Below, in pieces: positions 1 through 9,732 of a stretch of DNA of 64,000 bases. Below the pieces are notes generated by a model, which worked only from the letters and a program-made list of their open reading frames with translations, was not told the origin of the DNA and searched no databases. Positions within the stretch are counted from its first letter, which is position 1; the number at the start of each line of letters is the position of its first letter. The translations under genes were made by a program, and so were the position numbers. The DNA comes from Sulfuritalea sp. (GTDB lineage: Bacteria > Pseudomonadota > Gammaproteobacteria > Burkholderiales > Rhodocyclaceae): contig JAMPYF010000012.1 in assembly GCA_023700805.1 (NCBI GenBank), forward strand, positions 1 through 64,000, in the 5' to 3' direction.

Positions 1-377
1 TCGAGTTCGTCGGCGCGCAGGCGGCTGCGGCCGAAGCCGCCGCGCTGGGAGATGTGTATGGTGGCGATCGGCGTCGCGGCGAGTCCGGACCAGACGCCGA
101 GCCAGTCGAGTATCTGTCGCGCCCCATCGGACAGCGCCAGCACGCGCGCATCGTGGCGCACGGCGGCCCGGGCGCGGGCCTCGAAGATTTCGGCGCCGAT
201 GCCGTGGAGTTTCAGCGCCAAAGCCAGCGCCATTCCGGCCGCCCCCCCACCGACAATGGCAACCTTCAGCTTGCCATTGTCGGTGCAGGCCTCTGATGGG
301 CCATCGCCCCGGCCCCCTTTCCGGGAAAGGGGGTGCCCGGTCAGGCTCGCTGCGCTCGCAGGTGATTCAGTTGCCAC
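1..377 (-). CDS. ubiH: UbiH/VisC-family FAD-dependent hydroxylase, 3' part outside window
   Basis: Partial gene running off the left edge. The translated N-terminus has the FAD-binding motif KVAIVGGGAAGMALALKL followed by an ARAAVRHDARVLALSDGA stretch and HISQRGGFGRSRLRADEL, which are typical of the ubiquinone ring hydroxylases UbiH/UbiF. It lies directly behind pepP, as in the classical pepP-ubiH operon, which supports UbiH. The start is odd: there is no ATG, GTG or TTG in frame between the repeat at 302-362 and the conserved part (about position 262). The only in-frame start is a GTG at 377, inside the end of pepP, from which the frame is open through the repeat. The gene family is clear from the sequence; UbiH rather than UbiF or another member is inference from context. 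Confidence 0.75.
   Translation of the reverse strand, partial: MATESPASAASLTGHPLSRKGGRGDGPSEACTDNGKLKVAIVGGGAAGMALALALKLHGIGAEIFEARARAAVRHDARVLALSDGARQILDWLGVWSGLAATPIATIHISQRGGFGRSRLRADEL
302..362 (-). repeat. Family B repeat, partial copy with CCCCCTTTCC/GGAAAGGGGG hairpin
   Basis: Read on the minus strand, this stretch has a GCGAGCGCAGCGAGCC part, then a hairpin with arms CCCCCTTTCC and GGAAAGGGGG, then CCGGGG. The hairpin plus CCGGGG tail matches the right arm of the longer copies at 8738-8834, 48165-48270 and 52099-52202. It separates pepP from ubiH and is in the open frame of ubiH. Confidence 0.6.
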
Positions 378-1722
378 GGGCATCCCGCATCAGGGCTTCG
401 ATGTCGGCGATGGTCTTCGGCGCGGCGAGGGTGATGATTTCGCAGCCGTCGGCCGTCACCACGGCGTCGTCCTCGATGCGCACGCCGATGTTCCAGAAGG
501 CCGCCGGCACGTCGTCGGCCGGACGGACGTAGCAGCCGGGCTCGATGGTCAGCACCATGCCCGGCGCCAGCGGCGCCCAGTGTTCGCCTTCCTTGTATTC
601 GCCGGCGTCGTGCACGTCCTTGCCGAGCCAGTGGCTGGTGCGGTGCATGAAGAAGCGCTTGTAGCTCTCGGACTCGATCACGCCGTCGAGCGAACCCGTC
701 AGCAGCTGCAGGTCGATCATGCCCTGAGCCAGCACCTTCAGCGCCGCCTCGTGCGGCTCGACGAAGCTGGCGCCGGGCCGCAGCGCCGCTATCGCCGCCG
801 CCTGGGCGGCCAGCACCAGCGCGTAGACATCGGCCTGCGGCCCGCTGAAGCGGCCGCTGACCGGAAAGCTGCGTGTGATGTCGGAGGCATAGCCGCCGAG
901 TTCGCCGCCGGCATCGATCAGCAGCAGATCGCCGTCCTTCAGAATCTGGTCGTTGCCGACGTAATGCAGCACGCAGGCATTCGCCCCGCCGGCGACGATC
1001 GAGGTGTAGGCCGGATACTCGCAGCCGTGACGACGGAACTCGTGCAGCAGTTCGGCCTCGACTTCATACTCGAAGCGGCCTGGCGCGACGAAGCGCATCG
1101 CGCGGATGTGGGCCCCGGTGGAAATCTCGGCGGCGCGACGCATCACCGCCAGTTCGGTCGCATCCTTGACCAGGCGCATGGTGTCGAGCTCGGCACGCAC
1201 GTCGCGAATCGTGGCCGGGGCCCGCTTGCCGGTGCGGCTCTCGGCGCGCAGCTTGTTCAGCGCGACGGCGATGCGGCCATCCCAGCCGGCATCGTGGCCG
1301 ATGGCATACCAGAGGACCGGCTGATCGGTCAGCAGTTCCACCAGCTTGGCATCGAGTTCGCCGATAGCATGTGCGGCATCGAAGCCGAATACCTCGCGGG
1401 CGCCTTCCGGGCCGTGGCGAAAACCGTCCCAGATTTCCCGCTCGAGATTCTTTTCGCGGCAGAACAGTATCGATTGCGGCGCCGCATCGCCGCGGCCGAC
1501 CGCGATCACCAGCACCGCCTCCGGCTCGGTGAAACCGGTCAGGTACTGGAAATAGCTGTCGGCGCGATAGGGGAACTGTGTGTCGCGGTTGCGCGTCTGC
1601 TCGGGCGCCGTGGGGATCACGGCGACGCCGCCACCGCCGCGCGCCATGCGTTCGATCAGCAAGAGTCGGCGCTGGCGATACGCCTCGAAGGGATTCCCGG
1701 TGGGCGGTGGCGATGGTTGCAT
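367..1722 (-). CDS. pepP: Xaa-Pro aminopeptidase PepP
   Basis: A 451-residue M24-family metallopeptidase that removes an N-terminal residue preceding proline. The N-terminal creatinase-like domain (about residues 10-140) is followed by the pita-bread catalytic domain. Metal-binding segments seen are LLIDAGGELGGYASDITRSF, the HRTSHWLGKDVHD segment and LTIEPGCYV, with IGVRIEDD near the end. The start MQPSPPP at 1722 was chosen because it gives the family length and an N-terminus just before RQRRLLLIERM. It lies 7 bases behind murU and in front of ubiH, all in one direction. Confidence 0.93.
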   Translation of the reverse strand: MQPSPPPTGNPFEAYRQRRLLLIERMARGGGGVAVIPTAPEQTRNRDTQFPYRADSYFQYLTGFTEPEAVLVIAVGRGDAAPQSILFCREKNLEREIWDGFRHGPEGAREVFGFDAAHAIGELDAKLVELLTDQPVLWYAIGHDAGWDGRIAVALNKLRAESRTGKRAPATIRDVRAELDTMRLVKDATELAVMRRAAEISTGAHIRAMRFVAPGRFEYEVEAELLHEFRRHGCEYPAYTSIVAGGANACVLHYVGNDQILKDGDLLLIDAGGELGGYASDITRSFPVSGRFSGPQADVYALVLAAQAAAIAALRPGASFVEPHEAALKVLAQGMIDLQLLTGSLDGVIESESYKRFFMHRTSHWLGKDVHDAGEYKEGEHWAPLAPGMVLTIEPGCYVRPADDVPAAFWNIGVRIEDDAVVTADGCEIITLAAPKTIADIEALMRDARGN

Positions 1723-1729
1723 CGGCTGA

Positions 1730-2488
<759 letters not shown>

Positions 2489-3526
2489 CTACCCACGGCG
2501 AGTCCCGAGGCTGCCCGCGTCCATCGTGTAGCCCAGCACGGTGACCTTGTCCTCGACCCGGTCGAGCAGTTTGCGCAGCGGCGAGAGTTCGCCGTAGCGC
2601 TCGCAGGCCTTGCGCAGGTAGCGGGCCACCAGCGGCAGGTCCTTGAGGTAGCCGTCCTTGCCGTCGCGGTGATAGAGCCGGGCGAAAATGCCCAGCACCT
2701 TGAGGTGGCGCTGCACGCCCATCCATTCGTAGTCGCGGAAGAATTCGCCGAAATCGGCGGCGACCGGCAGCCCGGCCTTGCGTGCCTGTTCCCAGTAGCG
2801 CACCAGCCAGTCGAGCGCGAGGTCTTCGTCCCACTCGATATAGGCGTCCTTCAGCAGCGAGACCATGTCGTAGCTGAGCGGACCATACACGGCATCCTGG
2901 AAATCGATGATGCCCGGATTGCCGGCGCCGGACGGAGCGATGCACATCAGGTTGCGCGAGTGATAGTCGCGATGGACGAAGACTCTCGGCTCGGCCAGAT
3001 TGACGCCGAGGATGCGCCCGAATACGCCTTCCAGGGCCTGCCGCTCGCTGTCCGAGAGAACCATGCCGTGGTGCTTTGCGAGAAACCATTCGGGAAACAG
3101 ATCGAGTTCCCGCCGCAACAGTGCCGCGTCATAATCGGGCAAGGCGCCGGGGCGGCTCGCCAACTGGATTCTTACCAGCGCGGCAATCGCATCGGCATAG
3201 AGCGAAGCCGCATTGTCGGCGTCGAGCGCCTGCAGGTAGGTCGCATCGCCGAGGTCCGACAGCAGCAGGAAACCGCGCCCGAGGTCCTGTGCCAGAACCT
3301 CGGGGACATGGGCCCCGGCCGCCCGGAACAGCTGCTGCACATGCAGCCAGGGCCGGCAGTCCTCGTTGGCCGGCGGCGCATCCATGACGATGCGGGTCGT
3401 GCCGTCGCTCAGCCTGGCGCGAAAATAACGGCGAAAACTGGCATCGGCCGAGGCCGGCGCAAGCGTGAAACCGTGCCCCGGCCACATCGCGGCCAGCCAC
3501 GTCCTGATCTGTTCCTGACGTTCCAT
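2489..3526 (-). CDS. amgK: AmgK-like N-acetylmuramate/N-acetylglucosamine kinase (APH family)
   Basis: A 345-residue aminoglycoside-phosphotransferase-fold kinase. The catalytic loop VFVHRDYHSRNLM (Brenner motif HxDxxxxN) and the metal-binding IIDFQDAVYGPLSYDMVSLL are plain in the middle of the protein. In this genomic setting the family phosphorylates MurNAc/GlcNAc at C1, feeding MurU immediately downstream. The start MERQEQIRTWLAAMWP at 3526 was chosen because an upstream extension in frame has no similarity to the family. Divergent from lptD, as is common. Confidence 0.85.
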   Translation of the reverse strand: MERQEQIRTWLAAMWPGHGFTLAPASADASFRRYFRARLSDGTTRIVMDAPPANEDCRPWLHVQQLFRAAGAHVPEVLAQDLGRGFLLLSDLGDATYLQALDADNAASLYADAIAALVRIQLASRPGALPDYDAALLRRELDLFPEWFLAKHHGMVLSDSERQALEGVFGRILGVNLAEPRVFVHRDYHSRNLMCIAPSGAGNPGIIDFQDAVYGPLSYDMVSLLKDAYIEWDEDLALDWLVRYWEQARKAGLPVAADFGEFFRDYEWMGVQRHLKVLGIFARLYHRDGKDGYLKDLPLVARYLRKACERYGELSPLRKLLDRVEDKVTVLGYTMDAGSLGTRRG

Positions 3527-3590
3527 AGGCAAGATGCGGGAAATGGCGCAAAAGCTTGGTCGGGCAGCGCGTTCCGCGGGCATGAAGTGT

Positions 3591-3607
3591 TAGAATTTGC
3601 GATTCTA
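3591..3607. promoter_or_regulatory. Inverted repeat in the amgK/lptD divergent intergenic region
   Basis: Perfect arms TAGAAT and ATTCTA with a 5-base loop lie 65 bases before amgK and 92 bases before lptD in otherwise GC-rich DNA. The AT content and the divergent setting suggest a promoter or operator site. No particular regulator can be named from the sequence. Confidence 0.35.
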
Positions 3608-3698
3608 GCATCGGCCGACAACGGCTACTCCGGCATGCAGTGCGCGTAGTCTGGGCCTGCCTTGTTCCGTCACCGCTGCGCCAACTTACCGATACGGC

Positions 3699-6461
3699 AT
3701 GTCTCAATCGCATCGCGGACAATTCGGCCCCGTTTCACTGCTTGTCGTGCTGGCGCTTCCCGCAGGCCCTGTGGCGGCGCAGCCATTGCCGCCCTTGCGC
3801 ATCAATCCGGCCCTGCTCGGTGCGGGCACCCCGCCTCCGGCCGCGCCCGCCAGTGCCGAACCAGTCGCCGCAGCAAAGCCTCTGGTCCCTGTCGCGGTGC
3901 CGATCGAACCGGCGCCGACGAAACCTGTTGATCTGACCGCCGAGCAATCCCTGGGCATAATTGCGCCCGCGCCGCCCTCAAGCGCGGCCCGCACCGCACC
4001 GCCGGCCGCGCCGGCTGCTACCAAGACAAGCCCTGCGGCACCGGCGCCAGCGCCCATTCCGGCGCCGCTGGCCGTCGCTGAAGCGCCGCGCCGTCCGCCC
4101 GAACCGTTGCCAGTCGCGCCACCTCCAGAAACGATCCAGAAACCGCAAGAGCCGCCGCAGATCGTTGAGCGCGCGGTCCTGCCGCCGCTCTACTCGGCCC
4201 ATGTCGCCGCCGGAGAATTGCCGGAGCCCAGGCTGCAGGCTTCCACAGCGGTCTTGCCCCACCTCAAGCAAGCCGGGGAACTGCTGCCGACCTTCATCGC
4301 GGCCGACCAGATCGCCGGCAAAAAGGATGTCGAAGTGGTCGCCGACGGCGATGTCGAACTGCGCAAACGCAACTCGATTCTGCAGGCCGACCGCCTGACC
4401 TACTGGCAGGAAACCGACGAGGTCGAAGCCGCCGGCAACGTGCGTCTTTCGCGCGATGGCGACCGCGTGCAGGGTCCCAAGATGCGCATGAAGATGGACG
4501 ACAGCACGGGATACTTCGAACAGCCCGAGTACAGCATCCGCCGCATCAAGACCGGATCGGCCGCCACGCTATGGACCGGCACCGAGCCACGCCCGTCGGC
4601 GGATCTCACTACCGGCCAGGGTTCGGCCGCACGCATGGAGTTCGAGGGTGAAGGCAAGTATCGCCTCACCGACGCCACCTACAGCACCTGCACACCGCCG
4701 GCCGGCAAGGACCCCGACTGGTTCGCGCGCACCACCGACCTGCGCCTCGACTACGACACCGAGCAGGGCACGGCGCGCAACGCCACACTGTACTTCAAGG
4801 GCACGCCTATCCTCTACTCGCCCTGGTTGAGTTTCTCGCTCAACAACGAGCGCAAAAGCGGACTGCTGACCCCCACCTTCGGGTCCACCAGCAGCGGCGG
4901 CGTCGAGTTCACCCAGCCCTTCTACTGGAACCTCGGGCCGAACATGGACGCGACGGTTGCGCCGCGCATCATGGCCAAGCGCGGCACCTTGTGGAACGGC
5001 GAATACCGCTACCTGCAACCGACCTACAGCGGGGAGATGCAGGGAAGATACCTGCCCAACGACAAGCTGGTGCACACCCGGCGCTATTCCTATTCGCTGG
5101 CGCACCGCCAGACCCTGGCCTACGGCGTCGGCGCCACGCTGGATCTCAACGGCGCCTCCGACGGCACCTATTTCAGCGATCTGGCGAGCGGTTCCAGCCT
5201 GATTTCGCAGACCAACCTGCTGCGCCAGGGCACGCTCAGCTACAGCGGCGGCTGGTGGTCGGCCAACCTGCTGGCACAGAGCTACCAGACCCTGCAGGAT
5301 CCTTCCCTGCCGGCGGTGATCGAGCCCTACCGGCGCCTGCCGCAGGTGACGGTCGGCGCCAATCGCAGCGACCTGCCGTTCGGCATGAATTTCGCCTTCA
5401 GCGGCGAGCACGTAAACTTCCGCAGTCCGACGCAGGTCGAGGGGCGGCGCTTCATCATGTATCCGCAGCTCTCGCTGCCCTTGCAGACCGAGATCCTGAG
5501 CATCACGCCCAAGATCGGCCTGCATGCCACGCGCTACGACCTGGACCGCCAGGCCGCCGGAACACCTCAAAAGATCAACCGCAGCCTGCCTATATTCAGC
5601 GTCGACTCGGGCGTGACCTTCGAACGCGACGTCGACTGGCTCGGCACGGCCCTGACGCAGACGCTCGAACCGCGCCTCTACTACCTGTATGTACCGGTGC
5701 GCGACCAGAGCCAGATCCCGGTGTTCGACACGGCGGCAACGGGATTCGATTTCGCGCAGATTTTCGCCGAGAACCGTTATGGCGGCGGCGACCGGATCGG
5801 CGACGCGAACCAAGCCACGGTGATGCTGACGTCCCGACTGCTGGACCCCTTGACCGGCGCCGAAACCATGCGCGCCGCCTTCGGCCAGCGTTTCTATTTC
5901 AGCACGCAGAACGTCGGCCTGCCCGGCGAGGTGCTACGCAGCGACCGCCAGACCAATTTCCTCGGCTCCTTCTCCGGGCGCATCCTGGCCAAGACCTACG
6001 CCGATCTTGGCGTCCAGTACAACCCGCGGCTGAACCAGATGGAGCGCATCAACATCGGCGGACGCTACCAGCCCGAAGCCGGCAAGGTATTGAATGCCGG
6101 CTACCGCTACACCCGCGACCAGCCCGGCCAGGTCGGTCTCGGCCAGATCGACATCTCGGGCCAATGGCCCTTGTTCGGCGGCTGGCATGCGGTGGGACGC
6201 TTCAACTACTCGACCAAGGACCGGCGCATGATCGAATCCGTCGCCGGCCTCGAATTCGACGGCGGCTGCTGGATCGGGCGCGTCGTCATGCAGCGCCTGG
6301 CGACGCAGACCCAGCAATCGAACACCGCGCTGTTCTTCCAGCTCGAGTTGAACGGTTTCGCCCGCGTCGGATCGAATCCACTTGATATTCTCAAACGCAA
6401 CGTGCCCGGCTACGGTCTGATCAACCAGCAGGGCACCGACGCCCCATTGACCACGCCATGA
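3699..6461 (+). CDS. lptD: LPS-assembly protein LptD
   Basis: A 920-residue outer-membrane beta-barrel that inserts lipopolysaccharide into the outer leaflet with LptE. An N-terminal hydrophobic signal (LLVVLALPAGPVAAQ) is followed by an unusually long Ala/Pro-rich linker (about residues 30-165), then the OstA/LptA-like jellyroll (IAGKKDVEVVADGDVELRKR onward) and the barrel. Only two Cys are seen in the mature part, TCTPP near residue 330 and GGCWIG near residue 855, so a single inter-domain disulfide is likely instead of the two in E. coli. The ATG at 3699 has no strong ribosome site, so the exact start is open. Its stop overlaps the surA start. Confidence 0.93.
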   Translation: MSQSHRGQFGPVSLLVVLALPAGPVAAQPLPPLRINPALLGAGTPPPAAPASAEPVAAAKPLVPVAVPIEPAPTKPVDLTAEQSLGIIAPAPPSSAARTAPPAAPAATKTSPAAPAPAPIPAPLAVAEAPRRPPEPLPVAPPPETIQKPQEPPQIVERAVLPPLYSAHVAAGELPEPRLQASTAVLPHLKQAGELLPTFIAADQIAGKKDVEVVADGDVELRKRNSILQADRLTYWQETDEVEAAGNVRLSRDGDRVQGPKMRMKMDDSTGYFEQPEYSIRRIKTGSAATLWTGTEPRPSADLTTGQGSAARMEFEGEGKYRLTDATYSTCTPPAGKDPDWFARTTDLRLDYDTEQGTARNATLYFKGTPILYSPWLSFSLNNERKSGLLTPTFGSTSSGGVEFTQPFYWNLGPNMDATVAPRIMAKRGTLWNGEYRYLQPTYSGEMQGRYLPNDKLVHTRRYSYSLAHRQTLAYGVGATLDLNGASDGTYFSDLASGSSLISQTNLLRQGTLSYSGGWWSANLLAQSYQTLQDPSLPAVIEPYRRLPQVTVGANRSDLPFGMNFAFSGEHVNFRSPTQVEGRRFIMYPQLSLPLQTEILSITPKIGLHATRYDLDRQAAGTPQKINRSLPIFSVDSGVTFERDVDWLGTALTQTLEPRLYYLYVPVRDQSQIPVFDTAATGFDFAQIFAENRYGGGDRIGDANQATVMLTSRLLDPLTGAETMRAAFGQRFYFSTQNVGLPGEVLRSDRQTNFLGSFSGRILAKTYADLGVQYNPRLNQMERINIGGRYQPEAGKVLNAGYRYTRDQPGQVGLGQIDISGQWPLFGGWHAVGRFNYSTKDRRMIESVAGLEFDGGCWIGRVVMQRLATQTQQSNTALFFQLELNGFARVGSNPLDILKRNVPGYGLINQQGTDAPLTTP

Positions 6462-7774
6462 TCCTCCGCATCCTGCTGCTTTGCCTGCTCTCCTGGCTAT
6501 CCCTGCTTCCTGCGCATGCCCAGACCCGGCGCGCACAACCGCTGGAAATCGACCGCATCATTGCCGTGGTCAACGAAGAAGCCATCACCGCCTTCGAACT
6601 GCGCGCCCGCCTGGCCACCGTCGAACGCCAGCTGCGCGCACAGAACGTGCAGCTGCCGCCGCGCGAGGTGCTCGAAAAGCAGTTGCTCGAACGCATGATC
6701 ACCGATCGCGTGCAACTGCAATTCGCCCGGGAAACCGGCCTGCGCATTGCCGACATCGAACTCGATGCGGCGATACGACGCATCGCCGAGGGCAACCGCA
6801 TGTCATTGCAGGAATTCCGTGCCGCGCTGGAAAAGGACGGTATCGTCTGGACCAAGTTCCGCGAGGAAATCCGCGAGGAAATCGTGCTCTCGCGCCTGCG
6901 CGACCGCGAGGTGGAAAGCCGCATCGTGGTATCCGACGGCGAGATCGACAACTACCTGGCGAATCCGGACCAGGGCGCCGAAATGGCTAACGCCGAAGTG
7001 CAGACGGCGCACATCATCCTGCGGGTGCCGGAACAGGCGACGCCGGATCAGTTGATGCGCATCGGCGCCCGCGCACAGGCCGCGCTCGACCAGTTGCGCC
7101 GCGGCGAGAGCTTCGCCAAGGTGGCGGCCAGCTATTCCGATGCCCCCGACGGCCTCACCGGCGGCCTCATGGGGGTCCGGCCGCTCGACCGGCTGCCGGC
7201 GCTCTACGCCGACGCCATCAGGAAACTCAAACCCGGCGAAGTCAGCGACATCCTGCGCAGCCCGGCCGGCTTCCACATCGTCAAGCTCATCGACAAGCAG
7301 GGCGGCAGCGCCGTCAAGAGCGGCGTGGCGCTGAAGCAGACGCGTGCCCGGCACATCCTGGTCAAGGTCAACGAACTCGTCTCCGAGGCCGAGGCGCGGC
7401 GCAAACTGGTCGTGCTCAAGGAAAGGCTGGACAACGGTGCCGACTTTGCCGAACTGGCGCGCCTCAATTCCAACGACCTGTCCGCCACCAAGGGCGGCGA
7501 TCTGGGCTGGCTGTACCAGGGCGACACCGTCCCCGACTTCGAAAAGGCGATGGACGCACTGAAGATCAACCAGATCAGCGAGCCGGTGCAATCGCCTTTC
7601 GGCTTCCACCTGATCCAGGTGCTGGAGCGCCGCACCGAAGATGCCACCGCCGAGCGTCAGCGGCTCAGCGCGCGGCAGGTGCTGCGCGAGCGCAAGGCCG
7701 ACGAGGCATATCAGGACTGGGTCCGGCAAATGCGCGACCGCGCCTATGTCGAATACCGCAGCGAAGAACGCTAG
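6458..7774 (+). CDS. surA: Periplasmic chaperone and peptidyl-prolyl isomerase SurA
   Basis: A 438-residue outer-membrane protein chaperone. It has a signal peptide ending around LLPAHAQT, a SurA N-terminal chaperone region ([20 protein letters not shown]) and two parvulin domains, the first beginning at [15 protein letters not shown] and the second at [15 protein letters not shown]. It starts in a 4-base overlap with lptD, its client, so the two are translationally coupled. The pdxA frame starts inside its end. Confidence 0.96.
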   Translation: MILRILLLCLLSWLSLLPAHAQTRRAQPLEIDRIIAVVNEEAITAFELRARLATVERQLRAQNVQLPPREVLEKQLLERMITDRVQLQFARETGLRIADIELDAAIRRIAEGNRMSLQEFRAALEKDGIVWTKFREEIREEIVLSRLRDREVESRIVVSDGEIDNYLANPDQGAEMANAEVQTAHIILRVPEQATPDQLMRIGARAQAALDQLRRGESFAKVAASYSDAPDGLTGGLMGVRPLDRLPALYADAIRKLKPGEVSDILRSPAGFHIVKLIDKQGGSAVKSGVALKQTRARHILVKVNELVSEAEARRKLVVLKERLDNGADFAELARLNSNDLSATKGGDLGWLYQGDTVPDFEKAMDALKINQISEPVQSPFGFHLIQVLERRTEDATAERQRLSARQVLRERKADEAYQDWVRQMRDRAYVEYRSEER

Positions 7775-8837
7775 TCGTTCACTGCCGCCGGTGATCGCGG
7801 TCACCTCCGGCGAACCCGCGGGAATCGGACCGGACATCTGCCTGCGCCTGGCCGAGCGCGCTTGGCCGGCGCGGCTGGTGGTGCTGGGCGACCGCGATCT
7901 GCTGGCGGCGCGCGCGCAACAGCTTGGCGTGAACGCCGAACGCATCGAGATCCGCCATGTGCCGCTGCGAAAGTTGGCGCTGGCGGGACGGCTCGACGCC
8001 GCCAACGCGCGCTACGTGCTGGATATGCTCGATGCCGCGCTGGCCGGATGCGTCGCCGGCGACTATGCGGCGATGGTCACGGCTCCGGTGCACAAGGGCG
8101 TCATCAACGACGCCGGGATCGCCTTCAGCGGCCATACCGAATACCTGGCCGAACACACGGCGACGCCGCGCGTGGTGATGATGCTGGCCGCTCAGTTGCC
8201 AGATGTGGGTTTGCGCGTCGCGCTGGCGACCACGCATCTGGCCCTGAAGGACGTCGCCGCCGCGATCACGCGCGAGGAACTGGAGACCACGATCCGCATA
8301 CTCCATGCCGATCTGCAAGCCAAGTTCGGCATCGCCGCGCCGCGCATCCTCGTCGCCGGGCTCAACCCGCATGCCGGCGAAGGCGGCCACATGGGCCGCG
8401 AGGAAATCGAGGTCATCACGCCGGTGCTGGACATGCTGCGCGCGGAAGGCATGAATCTGGTCGGCCCCTTGCCGGCGGATACGCTGTTCACAAAAAATGT
8501 GCTGGCCGGCTCCGACGCGCAACTGGCGATGTATCACGACCAGGGCCTCGCGGTGCTCAAGTACGCGGCCTTCGACGAGGGCATCAACGTCACGCTCGGC
8601 CTGCCGATCATCCGCACCTCGGTCGACCACGGCACGGCGCTCGATCTCGCGGGAAGCGGCAAGGCCTCGCCGACCAGCCTGTTCGCCGCCGTCGATGCCG
8701 CGATCGACATGGCGCAGCGGCGCACCGCGCCGCCCGCAGGGCCGCCCCAAGGGCGGCGCAGCCATGACCCGGAGCCGGCGCAGCCGGCGAACCACAGTCA
8801 CCCTCTCCCTCGGGGAGAGGGCCGGGGTGAGGGCTAA
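7746..8837 (+). CDS. pdxA: 4-hydroxythreonine-4-phosphate dehydrogenase PdxA with repeat-coded tail
   Basis: Vitamin B6 biosynthesis enzyme, 363 residues. The family start [15 protein letters not shown], the metal-binding [12 protein letters not shown] and HTEYLAEHT region, [13 protein letters not shown] and [12 protein letters not shown] are all present. The body normally ends near [10 protein letters not shown]. Here about 40 further residues (from [12 protein letters not shown] to GEGRGEG) are encoded by a family B repeat. The ATG at 7746 overlaps surA by 29 bases; a GTG at 7791 is an alternative start closer to the family N-terminus. Confidence 0.93.
   Translation: MSNTAAKNASRSLPPVIAVTSGEPAGIGPDICLRLAERAWPARLVVLGDRDLLAARAQQLGVNAERIEIRHVPLRKLALAGRLDAANARYVLDMLDAALAGCVAGDYAAMVTAPVHKGVINDAGIAFSGHTEYLAEHTATPRVVMMLAAQLPDVGLRVALATTHLALKDVAAAITREELETTIRILHADLQAKFGIAAPRILVAGLNPHAGEGGHMGREEIEVITPVLDMLRAEGMNLVGPLPADTLFTKNVLAGSDAQLAMYHDQGLAVLKYAAFDEGINVTLGLPIIRTSVDHGTALDLAGSGKASPTSLFAAVDAAIDMAQRRTAPPAGPPQGRRSHDPEPAQPANHSHPLPRGEGRGEG
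7971..7992 (+). repeat. Family A core motif, copy in pdxA
   Basis: The core AAGTTGGCGCTGGC followed by GGGACGGC reads LALAG in PdxA. It is one of ten copies in the window; see 10321-10381 for the long form. Confidence 0.45.
8738..8834 (+). repeat. Family B composite hairpin repeat, full copy, forms pdxA 3' end
   Basis: Three blocks occur in order: GGCCGCCCCAAGGGCGGC (hairpin 1), CGGAGCCGGCGCAGCCGGCG with GAACC (hairpin 2), then ACAGTCA and CCCTCTCCC/GGGAGAGGG (hairpin 3) ending CCGGGGTGAGGGC. The same block order occurs at 48165-48270 and, inverted, at 52099-52202. The right arm resembles GAGAGGG-type intergenic repeats common in proteobacteria. It is read in frame as the PdxA tail. Confidence 0.7.
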
Positions 8838-8841
8838 TCGC

Positions 8842-9624
8842 ATGTGCCAACTGCTCGGCATGAACGGCAACACGCCGACCGACATCTGCTTTTCCTTTGA
8901 GGGCTTCCGTACCCGCGGCGGACTCACCGACGTGCATAAGGACGGCTGGGGCATCGCCTTCTTCGAAGGCCCGGGTTGCCGCGTCTTTCTCGACGTCGAG
9001 CCATCGGCGCATTCCGCGGTGGCCGAGTTGGTGCGCCACTATCCGATCCATTCGAAGAACGTCGTCGCCCACATCCGCAAGGCGACCCAGGGCAGAGTCG
9101 CCTTGGAGAACACCCATCCCTTCCAGCGCGAACTGTGGGGCCGCTACTGGCTCTTCGCCCACAACGGCAACCTCAAGGATTTCGCGCCCAGTCTCGATGG
9201 CAGCTTCGTCCCGGTCGGCGACACCGATTCCGAACTGGCCTTCTGCTTCCTGCTGCAGCGCCTGCGCGGCGAATTCGGCCATGCCATGCCGCTGCGGCGG
9301 CCGATGTTCGAATTCCTGACCGGCATCACCCGCGAAATTGCGGCCCACGGCGAGTTCAATTTCCTGCTCAGCAACGGCAACTGCCTGTATGCCCACTGCG
9401 CCACCAAACTGGCCTACGTCGTGCGTCAGGCGCCCTTCGCCGTTGCCCACCTCAAGGATCAGGACGTCAGCATCGATTTCAGCGAAGTGACCAACCCCGA
9501 CGACCGCGTCGCCGTGATCGCGACGCTGCCGCTGACCGACAACGAAACCTGGACCGCCATCGAACCCGGCACCCTGATGGTGTTCCACAGCGGCGTGCCG
9601 GCGGCCACGGCGCGCACGGCATGA
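8842..9624 (+). CDS. Class II glutamine amidotransferase, YafJ family
   Basis: A 260-residue Ntn hydrolase. The start MCQLLGMN puts the nucleophile Cys at position 2, as required for class II amidotransferases. DGWGIAFFEG, VVAHIRKATQG (oxyanion and glutamine-binding region) and WLFAHNGNLKDF follow in family order. It is a stand-alone domain with no synthase part, so it probably acts as an amidase or with an unknown partner. It starts 4 bases after the repeat-derived pdxA stop. Confidence 0.85.
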   Translation: MCQLLGMNGNTPTDICFSFEGFRTRGGLTDVHKDGWGIAFFEGPGCRVFLDVEPSAHSAVAELVRHYPIHSKNVVAHIRKATQGRVALENTHPFQRELWGRYWLFAHNGNLKDFAPSLDGSFVPVGDTDSELAFCFLLQRLRGEFGHAMPLRRPMFEFLTGITREIAAHGEFNFLLSNGNCLYAHCATKLAYVVRQAPFAVAHLKDQDVSIDFSEVTNPDDRVAVIATLPLTDNETWTAIEPGTLMVFHSGVPAATARTA

Positions 9625-9654
9625 AGACCGTCGCCGGGCACACGGCGCGGAAAA

Positions 9655-9732
9655 GGTTTAGCTACGGCCGCTCGCAAGGCTCGCTTAACCCGCTGCGCGG
9701 GTCAGCCTTCTCTGAAACTCCGGCTAACTGAC
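9655..9732 (+). repeat. Intergenic GC-rich hairpin stretch before rsmA
   Basis: Between the amidotransferase and rsmA a GCTCGC/GGCTCGC-rich stretch carries a perfect hairpin at 9688-9702 with arms ACCCGC and GCGGGT. It resembles the other intergenic hairpins in style but does not align to either repeat family by eye. There is no T run. Confidence 0.35.

Noticed and set aside
3665-3695. Eleventh family A copy before lptD
   Set aside because: AAGTTGGCGC is present on the minus strand but the rest (AGCGGTGACGG) is shifted by a base; too weak to count.
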